Shown here: positions 1 to 12,829 of the stretch, in pieces
How positions within the stretch are numbered: the first letter of the stretch is position 1
Layout of the letters: the number at the start of each line of letters is the position of its first letter
Assembly (NCBI GenBank): GCA_029891345.1
Contig: CM056994.1
Location: forward strand, 143,738,457 to 143,802,456
Length of the DNA: 64,000 bases
DNA from: Dryococelus australis
Lineage: Eukaryota; Arthropoda; Insecta; Phasmatodea; Phasmatidae
Direction of reading: 5' to 3'
Translations under genes and position numbers: made by a program
Notes under the pieces: model-generated
What the model saw: only the letters and a program-made list of their open reading frames with translations
Databases searched by the model: none
Told to the model about the DNA's origin: nothing

Positions 1-1071
1 GTTTAAAATGCCTGTCATATTGAGAGGTCGGTTCAAACGAAGAGTTCTTTTATTAAAACCATGTAATATTTTTATTTGTAAACCAGCAAACCAAAGTCAA
101 TTTTTATTTTTATTTTTCTTATTCTATGACATACTGCTATGGATTCTGAGATAAGAAGCTATTATCTGAATATGTTAATTTCAACATATTTTTGTTCATT
201 TACATAATTGTACAATTATTTTCTCTTAATTTAAAACTAATAACTTCTTTTATTTGTTTTTTCGAAAGAGAATCAATGTTTTAATTATATTTTCGATTAA
301 TTTTACCATAAGTAGTTTCTTGTCAATAAGATCCGGATTTTAGGAAGATGCCAGAAGTCGTTGCATCTGGGGAGGGCCTTTGAAGTAACTCAGTCAAGGT
401 TATTTATTAAACAGACTCTAGTTACCATGCAGGTACGGACTTCCTCTCGACATTCACAATGTCAGCTGGACCTCAGGTAAAATGAAGGGGCGTTGTGAGT
501 TTAAATCTAGCAATGGTTCGTTCAAGATTTCTGAACTGTAGTCTACTTGACTTCTAGTTGAGGTATGAGTAAATTTAGTCTGGTGTTGGTTAGTGCAGCA
601 GATATTCCGAAAAAGAATGCTGTGATCAATCGCTTCAATATATGCATATGTGAATAAAAATGTTATATAAATTCTTAGCAATATGTGTATCTGCTTCTTT
701 GAAATATTTATTCATTCAGTTAAAATCAGCATTTATGCAAGTGGATGTCGAAGGACGGCTATAGTAATTGTTCTAAAATGACCAACAATAACTGCTAACT
801 AATCATCATTGCCCTGCCAGTGAATAAGTTATTATTCATGTGAAAACAAAATTCATCCTATTGTTATCTTCGCTCAGCTTGAACTCATAAAGCTGACTAC
901 TGTCACACCGGCCCATTAGAAAACTGATTATTTGACCCTCTGAACCTTTGGCACTTAGAATCCTAAAATACTCCTAAAATGACACCTAAATGACTCCAAA
1001 TTACTCATAACTGACTCCAAAATGAATTAAAATAACTCCATAATTCCATACCTCCATAGCTCCATAGCTCT
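1..1071. other. AT-rich noncoding stretch
   Basis: No coding region or RNA gene is visible. The last ~110 bases (about 955-1,070) are a very degenerate short repeat around the words 'actcc' and 'aaaatga', leading into the 21-bp tandem repeat. A 75-codon minus-strand open frame (454-681) has no recognisable features and looks like chance. Confidence 0.5.
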
Positions 1072-1197
1072 AGTGCTAAGTGCGGTGCCTGCAGTGCTAA
1101 GTGTGGTGCCTCCAGTGCTGAGTGTGGTGCCTTCAATTCTAAATGCAGTGCCTCCAGTTCTGAGTGTGGTGCCTGCAGTGCTAAATACTGTACCTTG
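1072..1197. repeat. Six-copy 21-bp tandem repeat
   Basis: Six consecutive 21-base units starting 'agtgctaagtgcggtgcc' can be laid end to end with no indels, with 1-7 differences per unit. The period is a multiple of three, so the plus strand reads as a Ser-Ala-Lys/Glu-Cys-Gly-Ala-Cys/Ser heptad. The frame is closed by TAG at 1,057 and TAG at 1,207, has no ATG, and is only about 50 codons long. A minisatellite is the safer reading. Confidence 0.85.
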
Positions 1198-2842
1198 TAT
1201 ATATGTTAGGTTAGGTTAACATGTCATTCAAAAGTCCGAACACGGAGTAGAATGGACATGACTAAGTTAAAAATATTTCATGCCTATACAATATGAAAAC
1301 ACTTTCTATGTTCTTACATACATGACTTAATGTGCTGGTTGTTAGATTAAGTAGATGTTGAGAGATATAAAATATTTTCTAAGTCCCGACAAAGGGGTGG
1401 AATACATAAAAGGATGACTTGGTTGTACAGTTAGTTTCTGCTATGGTTTATTGGAATGACCTGATCACATGGTCGGTTATTTTGGTATTATGAAAAAAAA
1501 AAAAGTATAGCTTAAATGTTGTGATGAGAATGGGTGAATTGGGTGATCAGTTTGTTGTTTTTAGTTAATTAAATGGGAGAGGCAGAATGTTACCTGGTAT
1601 GGTTGGTTAGTAAAAGCGGAATGGTTTCATAGGAATTAAGACAGTATGGGTGTCGTATACGGTAAAATTAATATTATTGATCTTATGATAGCATGGATGG
1701 AATATTTGATTGGCTGGGCAGCTGGAATGGCTTGTTTATATGTGTAACCGGCAAAGTTAGATGGGGCTGAAATGATAGTCAATATAGTTGACTGTTATTA
1801 TTGACAAGTAAGTGTGAGGTATGGTCGTGGATATGGACTGTAATATTAATAGCATGAATGAGGCATGCTAATGTCATGGTGAAAGGTACTATAAATATAT
1901 ATGTTTTGGTATTCAGTACAATTCGATGTGGTTGTTAAGAAAGGCTGGAAAGGAGGGGAGGTGAAGAGGTGTCAGCCGAAGACTAGATTATGACAGATGA
2001 ATGTCGAGAGAAATAAATAATATGTATTCAGAGTTCTTTCATGATGATTCGGTTAAATTATATTATGTTAGGTAAAGTTAGGTTAGGTGAAGTAAGGTAA
2101 GTTTATCTTAGGTTAAGCGAAGTGGATACTGAACATTTTGATTATGGGATGGTGTGTTGGAAAAAAATTACAACAATTACATTAAATAGGTGTAGGAAAT
2201 ATAGCTTTTTCTAAGTTCAATATAGAAATCCCTACAAGTACATACTTAGGTCTGGGATAAAAAAAATTATATTCAAATAAAAATTGAAAATTCTGAATAA
2301 TCAACATTCATAATATAAAAAATTTGAGACATATTTTATTAAAACCGTTTTATACATTCTTTTAAAAAAATCCAAAATAGTGCTTGTCGTAGTCACGTTA
2401 TCATATATCCTGACGTCATATTGTTATCTGCCTGAAAAATACGAATCCGTAGTCTCGTCACTCGATACACTTTAAATTTAACCACAAATACTTTATAAAT
2501 ATACTTTCAAAAAATTGTATAAGTAAAATGTAAAATAGGATATAAGTTAAACCATATAATAAAAATAATAATTAAATATAACTTAATGAATAAATATTAA
2601 TTAAAAATACTTCAAATAAAATTTAGATAATTAGAAAAATTATATAATATTTGTAATGACTATAGTAAAAATATATATTTAAAAATTATATACTTGTATA
2701 TAAACATAAAAAAATTATTGATATATGGAGGAAATACATTAATAATTATATAATGAAAATAAAACTGTAATATTTTTACTCAGAGACAAGATATTTTTTA
2801 TTCGTCTACAAGCTTTATACAACTTATAAACCTTTCTAACGC
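1198..2842. other. AT-rich noncoding with GGTTA-rich patches
   Basis: No gene is visible. Short runs of the pentamer family GGTTA/TTAGG occur at about 1,204-1,220 and 2,065-2,120. They are typical of insect intergenic DNA and too short to be telomeric arrays. The rest is low-complexity A/T sequence. Confidence 0.5.
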
Positions 2843-3010
2843 ATGTCGTGATAGCTAAGTGGTCTTAGGCGTACGTCTGGTGACGCAATGTCCGGAAGTT
2901 CGATCCCGCGTTATTCCAGGTGGTATTCTGAGATCTAAAAAAAACGAGCGCTCCTAGCGGCTAATTCCAAAAAATATATTGCTGTGTAGCGCAAACGACA
3001 GAAGCGAGAT
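2843..3010 (+). mobile_element. tRNA-derived SINE head
   Basis: A pol III-type promoter layout is visible. A box A-like block (tagctaagtgg, 2,852-2,862) is followed 46 bases later by a box B-like block (gttcgatcc, 2,898-2,906). The sequence between them does not fold as a clean tRNA and the downstream part is unrelated to tRNA, as expected for a tRNA-derived SINE. The 3' limit is uncertain. The body seems to run into the repeated 'gcgctcctagcggcta' blocks at 2,949 and beyond. Confidence 0.6.
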
Positions 3011-3029
3011 CAACTAATCAAATGAGAGC

Positions 3030-3375
3030 GACACCAGCGCTCCTAGTGACTAAAGTCAGAACCAAGATGGCAGCACTCCTAGTTGCCAAAGCCGGAACTA
3101 ATAGGGGAAATAAATGTCACATGAAAACCAAGATGGAGTCAAACAAATATGGCGGCCTCTAGCAACATCCGATGTAAATAGAGAGAAAGGAAATGAAGGA
3201 AGAGAAAGGGAGAAATAAAAAAAGAAAGAATATTAAAGAGAAATCCCTCGGAATGCAAGGGCATGAAAAACTTACTTAATAGTTACCAAGATGGTAGTCC
3301 AAGATGGCAGCGTACTGGCTACGAAGATGGTCGTCCGAGATGGTGACATACTGTCTTAAAAATGGGCGTACTGGC
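3030..3375. repeat. Cluster of AAGATGG words and degenerate 'cgctcctag' blocks
   Basis: Two interleaved degenerate motifs recur. 'gcgctcctagYg' occurs at about 2,949, 3,037 and 3,073. The word (cc)aagatgg or a one-off variant occurs at about 3,063, 3,129, 3,147, 3,289, 3,302, 3,324 and 3,341. The core CCAAGATGG resembles the binding site of YY1 and its insect relative Pho, whose core is GCCAT on the other strand. Whether the cluster belongs to the SINE body or is a regulatory element is not decidable from sequence alone. Confidence 0.5.
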
Positions 3376-3943
3376 CATCAACAAGTCAAACGCGTGACCA
3401 GAAAGACAGAGCGGGAAGTTCGCCACAGCCGTCTCATTCATCACTTTTATTTGTAAACACTTGTGCACAGCCAGTATATTAGGTATAATATTCTATCATT
3501 TATTTTATACGTGCTAATTATATTAGAGAATATAAAATGGGTATTAAATATCAAGTGATAGTTCTCTCGATTCATGCGCACACAGATACTATTGCTATTA
3601 ATGACTAATTGATATAACAAGAATTACATTTCATTTGGATTTTCATGATTTTTATGTTAAGCTTCATTCTTCTTTTGAAACTGATTTTAGTATAATATGG
3701 TCAATTACATTACATGATATCTAAAGCCCGAAAGTTTCATTTTGTTATCAACTTAAGAAATCCTATCATCACAGTCCAAGAATACCACATTTTAAATGTA
3801 TCTAAAAGTAAACCTCAAGAACTGCTTTTTCTCCAAAGGAACCTTAAATATATTTAAATTTAAATAATAACGTTAAATTCCTATTATATAACTCACATGA
3901 GGCTATTTAAAATAAGCAATGCCATTTTCTCTAATTCTGTCTT
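3376..3943. other. AT-rich noncoding stretch
   Basis: Nothing recognisable: no open frames of note, no repeats and no RNA gene. Confidence 0.5.
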
Positions 3944-4420
3944 TCTAAGTTGCAGTCAACATCATATTGAACCCAGCAACGAGCTCGGTGATGTCCCACG
4001 TCACAGTGACGTACCAACCCGCCACGCAAGTGACGTCAGTAGCAGCGTCGACTGCACAACACAGCTAACGTGACATCGTGCGTGGAACCTCAGCAATACC
4101 CACACAGCCAGCCACAGACAGCTGGGATCAAGTTTTCTCCCGCTCGCGAGAGCAGTACAAATTTTCCACACCAGGTAACCCAAGTCATACTTACCACACG
4201 CCACGAACACTGCAGCCGGCCGGCCACACATAACACACATTCCCACACCGACACTCACACATATAGTATTTAGTTGCCTAGGTTTCATTGTAAGCAATTT
4301 CCCACATAAACTTTCTTTACAGAATCTCCGACAAATAATACTTATTGTAACAACTTTGCTAGTGCACATTAGTTGAATAATACAATATAAAATTTTTCTC
4401 ATTTTAAGGGCCTCCACAAA
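3944..4420. other. GC-richer island with CRE-like sites
   Basis: This block is clearly richer in G+C than its flanks. It contains ACGTCA/TGACGT half-sites at about 3,998 and 4,007 and a full TGACGTCA palindrome at 4,031-4,038, the consensus for CREB/ATF-type factors. A 138-codon minus-strand open frame (4,001-4,417) covers it. That frame is rich in Cys and hydrophobic residues in no recognisable order and reads through an AT-rich 3' half, so I do not call it a gene. It could be a promoter-proximal or untranslated segment of an unseen host gene. Confidence 0.35.
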
Positions 4421-4860
4421 AAAATAGTTGATTTTATAGTGTCTGCTTAACTAATCCAGTATAATATTTTATTCTTACCTTTTCATCTATAGATATTATT
4501 TCATTAATTTTATTATATGTTAACTAACTTGCTTAAAATTTATGACAAATAAATGTTAGTCATAATAATACAAAAACAAAAATATGTTATACTGTAAATC
4601 AGCCAAAATCTGCACTCATGATGTATAAATTATATATATATATATATCCAACGTAGCCGAATCTTGAATCGTCATAATACAGCACTTAAAAATACAAGTG
4701 TTTAAAAAATTTGTCATGCTTACATCGTAATATGTGTTTCCACAAACCAATATTGTTCCTGTTATAAAACCAATCTATTTATAGCATTATATAACAACAT
4801 CAAACATGTACATTAGTTCTACGTTAATCTTAGAGGTATGCTTCTATCCTCCCTTATTAA
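4421..4860. other. AT-rich noncoding with short (TA)n
   Basis: No gene is seen. A short (TA)n run lies at about 4,631-4,647. Confidence 0.5.
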
Positions 4861-5420
4861 TTGATCCATAGGAGGAGGTACTGCGTCCGGGAGACGTCTG
4901 GGCACGCGAGTCACCTCCTACTGCCTCGACTACAGCTCGTCGGCACGGACCGGTTTATAGCGTAGCGGCAAGCCAGCAGCCCGGCAGTATACGTGCAGAC
5001 ATATAAACTTTCAATGTTGTGCCTTGAGTAACAGCAAATGTAAAAGTGGACATGAAGACCTTTGTTTCTTGAAACAACTTATAGCAATGCTCTTGTGACA
5101 ATTTGCGCTGGATAATATCGTTACATTCTGCATGTGCTGTTTGACAGTAAATGTATTTATACCGCAACTGTAACAGTAATCATGTATATAATATAGTAAA
5201 TGTAAATAAAATAAACGAACACGACTTCGAACCTACAACGTCTTCAGTACGGACGTGTGACCTTAACTACAACGCCAACAAACGTACTTATTACTATAAC
5301 GATAGAGTTTGTTTCGAATTTGTTTGTCTACACCCTACAAGATTATTCGCAACATCCCAGGTATGGCACGGGTCTTAATTAAAGTTAGTAATATAAGTTA
5401 GTCTGTAAGCCGTCCCCTGA
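4861..5420. other. GC-richer island without recognised gene
   Basis: Positions 4,861-4,990 are G+C rich with several CpGs. Short open frames exist on both strands (4,955-5,167 minus, 5,151-5,378 plus), but neither translation has recognisable family features. No promoter or splice signals are convincing. Confidence 0.35.
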
Positions 5421-6333
5421 TACGTTTTCCAGCATAAATCCGGGGACGTTAATAAGCCCTATGCAATACAATTTTCGCATCATTATCATAGAGTTGTATA
5501 TGAATAGTGGGAACGCGCAAATGGTAAACTATTGCCCCATACATCCATGGTACTGATCCAACATTCGCTCACGAAACAGTCAAATTCGTAAAGACGTCCC
5601 CGAACTTCTGTAGTAACGACGCTCGACATTTCCATATTTACCGTCTCTCATGTGGTATTATATCCGTACAATGTATCGGTTAAATGCTTCCATTGCGGAG
5701 CAGGAATTTTACAAGTTAAATATTTTACAGTGTAGTAATTTGGCAGGCACATAATTTCAAACTGATAATGTTGTAGTATTTAATGCTTTTCATATAACTT
5801 TACATATTTGCACAGACTATGTTTAATATTCGCGAAAACGTGTACTCTTAATAAACATAGTGCTTGGAATAACTTGTACTGTCATACATAATAGAAATAT
5901 GTCATTACGGAATGTTTAGTAAGTACAAACTATTTTATCGTAAAGGCTTCAGAAATGTTTTACAGTTATTCCACCATGCTGCCAAAACCAGAAGTATGTG
6001 TACACATATCTTTATGGGTGACATTACATTTGCACGAGATTCTGAGATTAAGAAATGATACATTTACCGAGGAAATCTTTGCAGCCTTTGTATGTTAATC
6101 TGGCACGATTTACTGTGATTTCCGTGGGCTTTTAAATTCGAATATTTAGGCGTATGTAGACAAACACGTTCACATCACCTACCGTTACACATGGAAAGAA
6201 TGCTAATACGCAGGTTAATTGGGTGGACGTTGTAAATAAATGGATATTAAGTTGTATATAATAATATATTTTAGTGGCGCCATTATTTAATTTGTATTAT
6301 TTTTTCTTTTATAAACACTGTGGGTGTGTGTGA
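5421..6333. other. Noncoding stretch
   Basis: Mixed composition. No gene, repeat or RNA is recognised. Confidence 0.45.
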
Positions 6334-6349
6334 GGGGGGGGGGGGGGGG
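6334..6349. repeat. Poly-G tract, 16 bases
   Basis: An uninterrupted run of 16 G follows a short (GT)n stretch. Such tracts are unstable and its length may be an assembly estimate. Confidence 0.9.
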
Positions 6350-7841
6350 TTCTCTCACTTACCGGCGTCTATCTGGTTGCTCTTGCTGGGTGCCCCTTGA
6401 AGTGGCTCAAGTAGACAACCGTTTTTCGCCTCTTCATCACAACATGTAATGACCGACTTTATAATTTCTCATTCTCTACTGTGGACAACGTCTCCGTACC
6501 TGTGCGAACGTCCTTGCCCTCCATTGCCTCACGTATAACTGAGCCCACCGTAACTGACGTTTGTGGAATAGATGATATCACAGACACACCTTCGCACGCA
6601 TGTCATCCCCCTTTGCTTGGCTTACCCCGATTTCTCGTGCACAGGCATGCCAAGACGTCTCCCGGCCACAGTACGTGCAGTTTGTTTTGTTTTACCGTTT
6701 TGGTTTTAACATAAGGCAATTTTTAATAAATAATCTCCTATGCTTTAATTCCCTCCCATCCAGTTCCCCTCCAGTGAGCTCACATACGTGTAGTTATAGC
6801 AGTTAAGTTGAAATACCACATTTATTTATTTGTTCACTGTAAATATCACGGACGTTTCTAATCAGAAACCTTAATTATTTGTTTCCTATAAATTTATCGC
6901 ATGTGTAATATGTCAATTATCTTTCAGGTTTTCAGAAATTTTGTAATCATGCATCAATTTTGTAAAGATAGGAGCATAGTTTATTTTTATCAGGTCATTA
7001 GTTTTTAATTCAACTCATTTTAAGACCAGCTAGTGTGGATTCATTTCTTTAAATTCATTCGTTTAATTCAATGTTACGATAACAGTAACTAAAAAAAAAT
7101 TACACTTCTAGTCATAGTCCCAGGGACTACTGGGAAACACACAATCTTAGCGTGACGGGGACGTCTCGTCTTCGTGCATTAGGGGTGCTGTTATGTTGGC
7201 ATGAACACGTATTCAATATCTTCGCTGCCTGAGTCCGCTCTATCACTTACGTACAAACCAGGAAGGAGGTTGCTGCAAACGAGGTGTGATCGCCAAAGGT
7301 TTGTAACCGAGAATCCACACTACCAACCTGGAAGCAGGGCGGATTTCATAGTGCATCGCGAATATCTGGCATTACTGAGTGGCAGGCGGCGTCTTTCTCC
7401 GTAGTGACGCCGACCAGAATGAAGGCCCTCAGGCCGTGCCCTCAGGGCTGTGCCGTTTGCCGTAACCCCGCATCATGTACAACAGCCTCTGAACTCAACG
7501 CAAGGGAATACACGCCCAGTTATTTTCAGGCTCTAATTATGTTATCATTATTATATACAAAGTGCTCCGCCGATAATATAAAGCTTCTTGTAATTGTAAT
7601 GTTCTGTTAACACAATAATAACCGATCTTCATTCCATATAGTCTTCTGTCATTCTAACTATTAGTTCTACCTTACGCTACAGCCTCCCATCATGTATCTC
7701 AATCATAAACTCCCCTAGCCCTTAACTTCAAGTACGGCGAGAAGGCGTACTTTGTAACAGCGTGCAGTGATATCTAGTTTGTGTGATTTAATAATACAAT
7801 TCTGCTTTTCCCATTTAGAACACTATGTGTGTGGAGTACAG
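6350..7841. other. Mixed-composition stretch, no recognised gene
   Basis: Parts (6,480-6,680 and 7,200-7,510) are G+C richer and hold open frames of 60-77 codons on the plus strand (6,481-6,714, 7,201-7,404, 7,404-7,610). None has recognisable motifs or a convincing start context. They may be fragments of an unidentified repeat. Confidence 0.35.
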
Positions 7842-9430
7842 AGAGAGAGAGAAGACATTATATATGTGTGTATAGTCTTAGACTTGTAGACTTGAAGTTC
7901 TGGACGCTGAATAAAAGGTAACTTCCCTTCACATTCATGCACAAGACACTGACACTGAGAACACGAGGAACTTATCACTACCAGCAAAACTACAAGAAAA
8001 CATGCCCATAGGCGAAGAATATGTTAAGTATAAAAGTCTTTTCTTTATGAAATGGGTTCAGATAAAAATTATGTTCACATTATTTTAAAAGCAGCATATG
8101 CAATTCACCCTAAATTATAGCAAAATACCAATCCTACTAAATAATCAGGCAGCTGGAATTTAAGTGTGCTAACCAGTAAAAAATTAAACTATTTTTGAGC
8201 AAAGTTCAATGCTAATATAAAATGGCACACAACACTGAGTTATTGTATTTGCAAGGCTTAACTCTGACTGAAATTGGCAGAACAACGAAAAACTGTAACT
8301 TAGGGTATTCGTGAGACATTATATAAAAGGTCTGATTAAGCTATTCACTGTAACACATGTCTCAGCTTCACCTCAGGAGCAAACGGCTAATGACTAAATA
8401 ATAAGACACATGTAACATATATCTTCCAGTTTTAATACAATAAATAATCAACAGCCCTATTCTTTTGCACTCCAGTGCACTCCGGCAGCTTTAATTCTTT
8501 GATTGAGTACCATATCGCAAGTCGATGCTGTCTATAAACAACAAATTTGACGGATTAAAATATCTGGGCAAGCACCCCTGGCTGTCCAGTATGACGTCAT
8601 AACACATTCAATATGGAGACGAGGTCCTATCACAATAATTATATTTTCACTAAAAGTTCTAAACTTGAATTGACTTTACCGATATAGGACTTATCACTAA
8701 AGCATATTTTAAAAAACCTTTCTGTTTTGACGTCACGCGCTGCTGCCAACTTATGTGAAAAATAAACATTACTACTAACGTAACAACAAAATGTAAGTAA
8801 TAAAATAAAACATAAAGCTTCTGAAAGTAACCAACAATAAACCACCAAATAATATAAATACAGACCATATTAAATTTAAGCAGATCATAAAACAATAACA
8901 GTAAAATTATATGCACGTTACTAAAACATATACTTTATTATATTAATATTAGCCCTTGTCAATATGGCTGCCAATTGAAAGCAAAAATCAGACGTCCAAG
9001 ACATTCCCTTGAATATCGTGAATTTTAAAATGTCATATGTAAAATGTCACAAACTTTACGTTTTATAATAAGATTTTTTTTTTCTGAGCTCGTTACACCG
9101 ATGTAACTCTTAGTATTTCCTTGATCTAAACATTATTACTACGTCATTATATCGATCTTTGTAAGTAACATTGCGCCCTCTAATTTACGAATAACGGTTG
9201 ATATTATTACTTGCCAAACGTCCACAGATAGGAGATTTTAGTTCAGGCTGATACTATTCACGAATTTGTTGTTTATTGTCATGTAACTTCTGGCGTTTTG
9301 AATTTAATTAATTTCAATACGCAGTTTTCAAGTGTTTGAATCTATGTGAATAATCACGTTAGGTCGTAGGTTTCCTAGTGTTTCCTATTCGATTTTCTGT
9401 AACGAATCATCTCACATAGTGTATACCTGA
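7842..9430. other. AT-rich noncoding stretch with microsatellite fragments
   Basis: It begins with a short (GA)n/(TG)n patch at about 7,842-7,876. TGACGTCA-like words occur at about 8,592, with near matches further on. Overlapping minus-strand open frames at 8,639-8,916 translate to A/T-driven hydrophobic residues and are probably chance. Confidence 0.45.
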
Positions 9431-11324
9431 AGTTCAGGATAACTCTGTATAATTCACGGCAGATGTCACTGTAGTTAAACGATAACCTAAAATTCGGGAG
9501 CTTCCGAGTCCAATTTCCGGTCCGGCCACCCTCATCTCAGTATTTGCATAGTTTTCCGAAATAATTTACGGACACTTCGTTAGGTAAATCAATGGCTACT
9601 TCCTTCCCGCCTTCCTGAGTCACCGATTTGCTGTTCCCTTCTCTGAGAAACGCACTCTCAACGAAATACTTAGGCATAACTAGAGACACCCGAATTTCGC
9701 GGAAAGATTTACGCACATGCAAGATTGCAATACACTGATGGCGTGCCAACTGTTTTCTTTTGCTTATTGGCAGCGTCATTTTGTGAGAAGATCTTCTCCT
9801 AGTTGACTGGCTAATCACAATTAGGTAACTTCAACACTGCGCGTCTGTGAATCGCTTTACACGGACACCATTAAATCACGAAAGTGGATTTGAGCTAAAG
9901 TGTAATGAAGTACAATAGGTCACGAAATCTTTACGCCAAATTCGGGTGTCCCTAGCCCAAAATCATAACCAATCATCTGTTATATGCTATACCACACACG
10001 TTCGTGTGGAAGAGATGCTGCAGTGAAGTTCCCGGACAAGGGAGTAAATCGTCTAAAAGTGCGCGTGTGTCTTGCTTCTTTAAGGTGTGCGCAGAAAATC
10101 AGAACATTACGAGATCGTCTGAACTATTGTAGGCTCCAAACCATCTGATAATGACAAAGTGCTCATAGATTGCGTCTTGCTGGAGGTTAGAAGTGAACCA
10201 TAGTTTGTTCGGCCGCCCAGCTACGTTAGAGTGTAGCTATAGTGTACACTATTTTCAAAACAGGTTGCCGGGGATGCAACCATCACTGCGCTGAATCCCT
10301 CGCCAGAGAGCCAGTAATCATCGCAAGCATTTCGACTTGTTTGCAGAGTTTTTTTCTTTATGTTGGCTACAAAAACAGTTTTATCTTCAGATTTGTTCTG
10401 CCTTGGCTTCATTTTACACGGCTGGAGTAACTTGAGGGGACACAGTTGTTGGTAGCACCTTGCACGAACAGCAGCATACGTCCCGGTGTTTGTCCGCAGT
10501 ATTGCTGATGTATGCAGGGATCAGTTCGGCAACGGTGCGCCCCGGTTGTTTGTCACGCTGAACACTAGAAAACACGGCAGTCGGTCAAAAAAGCTGACCG
10601 TAGGGAGGTGGGGAGTTGGTATGCATGGTGGTCAGGCAGCAACGGACTGCTTCCATCAAGCAACTCGTCAATTTTTAATCACACAGACCGGCGTTATTAC
10701 ACTAGGTGGAAGAGAAGGGGTGAGGAAGTTTTGAGGGGGAAAGGTTAGCACATTTTGTAACATAGGGGGAGGCGGGCGACACAAAAAAAAATGCAACTCG
10801 CACGTGAGCAAAACCGGAACAACAATGGGGAAAAAACAAAAAAAAACTTTTGTCGGGGCTGGCACACGGGAACTGCGTCGGTTTTTAATATGGCCAAAAT
10901 TCATTTCGCTGCTCCCGAGGCTGCCCTGCCAATAGGGGATTGAACACGGTAATAGTTCATTCTGCCGTGGGGTCGAGAAGCATGGCCCAGTAGAGAGCTC
11001 AATAGTCCATGCCCAAATCGTCACGTTCAATGGAGTACATTTTCGGTTGCGAGCACATACAGTTCACGTCATACTATTGTCGAACGTCTCCAGAATTTTC
11101 AAAATTACTTACATCATATTTGTTACACAGAGAGGGCGCAACGTTTTCAGAAGTTTAATATCACAATAATACTTATTTCGCAATTAGCCCGAACACTTGT
11201 TAGATTTGCCGCAAGCTTGATTCTAGGATTACCACGTTTTTGTTATGTGTAAAAACAGTATTTCCCGAATTTCTAAGTCATGTATTTCCAAAACTATTGC
11301 AACTCACAGTATATTGTGGCATAT
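9431..11324. other. Noncoding stretch of mixed composition
   Basis: Open frames of 60-120 codons occur (9,537-9,818 minus, 10,221-10,412 minus, 10,486-10,734 plus, 10,668-11,030 minus). None shows domain motifs, and they overlap antisense to one another. The segment around 10,600-11,030 is purine-rich on the plus strand. No mobile element could be assigned. Confidence 0.4.
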
Positions 11325-11332
11325 TGTGTGTG

Positions 11333-11429
<97 letters not shown>
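11325..11429. repeat. Compound (TG)n(TA)n microsatellite
   Basis: A (TG)7 run at 11,325-11,338 is followed by about 45 uninterrupted TA dinucleotides to 11,429. Open frames translating as alternating Ile-Tyr across it are artefacts. Confidence 0.98.
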
Positions 11430-11431
<2 letters not shown>

Positions 11432-12829
11432 TAATTAATTATGTATATCGGTTTCAATACTTTGTCTGCGCGTCTGTTAAAAAGCTGATTTAAATAGAGA
11501 TGTTATAATTTAATTACATAATTTTCTCTTCTGTCGTGGACATATATTTTAATATATTTTACTCATACTGGTAGGGATCACACAATCAAGACTAAAGAAC
11601 GGCTATGATATTTATTTTTGAATCTTAATTACTTTATTATTCAAACATGATTGGTGGAATCTTAAACAGTACCGAATGGCAGATTTTTGCACGTATTCAT
11701 TTATTATGTGAAAAACCAGACTGTTTGCATAGCTTGTGTGGTTTATTTTCACATCGCATCAGTCAATATCTTGAAACCAATGAAATGAAAGAGTCAAATT
11801 AATTAGTAATACTAAATTTAGTAGAGAATGAGATGTAAGATAACCGGTATTCAGCTCGATCAGTAAACTACGCGGTGAGATAACAAATGCTAGTGCAACA
11901 ACTTCCCAAAAAGGCAAAATATGGATTTTAATCGCTGATTTACCCATGAAGGAAACCAGGCGGACATTGCCGCTGGCAGGCGGGTCTTGTCTTCTCGAGG
12001 TGTTTCCGGTTTTCCTACCCATCATTGTTTCGTCTCGTCGTACTTGCGCCTCATTCCATATAACCTCTGACATCTAAGTCTACATAGCATCATTAATACT
12101 ATATTCATGCTGTTAAACTAAATAATTCTGGAGTATATTGCCATGATTACTCAAGTTCTTAGAGAAGGCATATATTGTATTTCTGCCAGATATGCTGTTC
12201 TCGCAATAGACCGCAGCGTCCAACAGCATCCAAATGAGGTCCAGTATCCAACAGCAAAGCTTAATAAGGTACGGGAACCTCCACATCCGTTGTAACGAAA
12301 TTCTATTGGAGTTCCCCTTCCCCAAAGAAAAGGTGGCTGAAATTACCGGCAGATATGACCCACCTTTTGATATATGTTTTTTTAAATACAAATTTATTTC
12401 TACCCCAAAAAATACCAAAAATACAAAGTTTGTGGTTTTGTGATTTTGAAAATAATTTTGAATATCAAATTATGATACCAACATAGTCAAAACAAAGAAA
12501 AATAACTTTTTGGCCATAAGTCCAATAGGTATGGGTGATAGGGCAGTGAAGTGGTGGTATGTCTTCCAACGTTAAAATTCTCAATTGAAAAGGAAACCGG
12601 TTTTTCAAAATAAAGTAATTAAATCTGTAACACTTGTATACCTTAAATTTAAATTTACTCTTTTTGGTTACTTCTTTAACAAAATAACATCCTTCTAAAA
12701 AAAAGAACATTGTCAGTGAAGTGTAAAAAATTTAACGTTATTGGGTTTATTTTATTCAGCGTTTTTTTGTGCGAGTAAATAATAACAATATTTCACCCAC
12801 TGCCCTCCCCCTTCTTCCGAAGAAAAAAT
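11430..12829. other. Noncoding stretch up to element A
   Basis: No recognised gene. Antisense-overlapping open frames at 11,759-12,073, 12,113-12,418 and 12,234-12,443 have no family features. The block around 12,180-12,370 is more complex in composition and might be an old repeat fragment, but I cannot name it. Confidence 0.4.

Noticed and set aside
1204-1220. Interstitial telomere array (TTAGG)n
   Set aside because: Only two or three units, a common random word in insect DNA.
4001-4417. 138-codon minus-strand open frame as a gene
   Set aside because: It spans a composition boundary, has no recognisable domains, and the CpG-rich part has no codon-like pattern.
8639-8916. Hydrophobic minus-strand open frames as membrane proteins
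   Set aside because: The hydrophobic residues follow from A/T-rich DNA; two overlapping frames look equally 'membrane-like'.
9490-9530. tRNA/SINE box B-like 'cttccgagtccaatt'
   Set aside because: No box A at the right distance upstream and no T-stem pairing.
11240-11493. Plus-strand open frames across the (TA)n run
   Set aside because: The Ile-Tyr repeats are purely the translation of a microsatellite.
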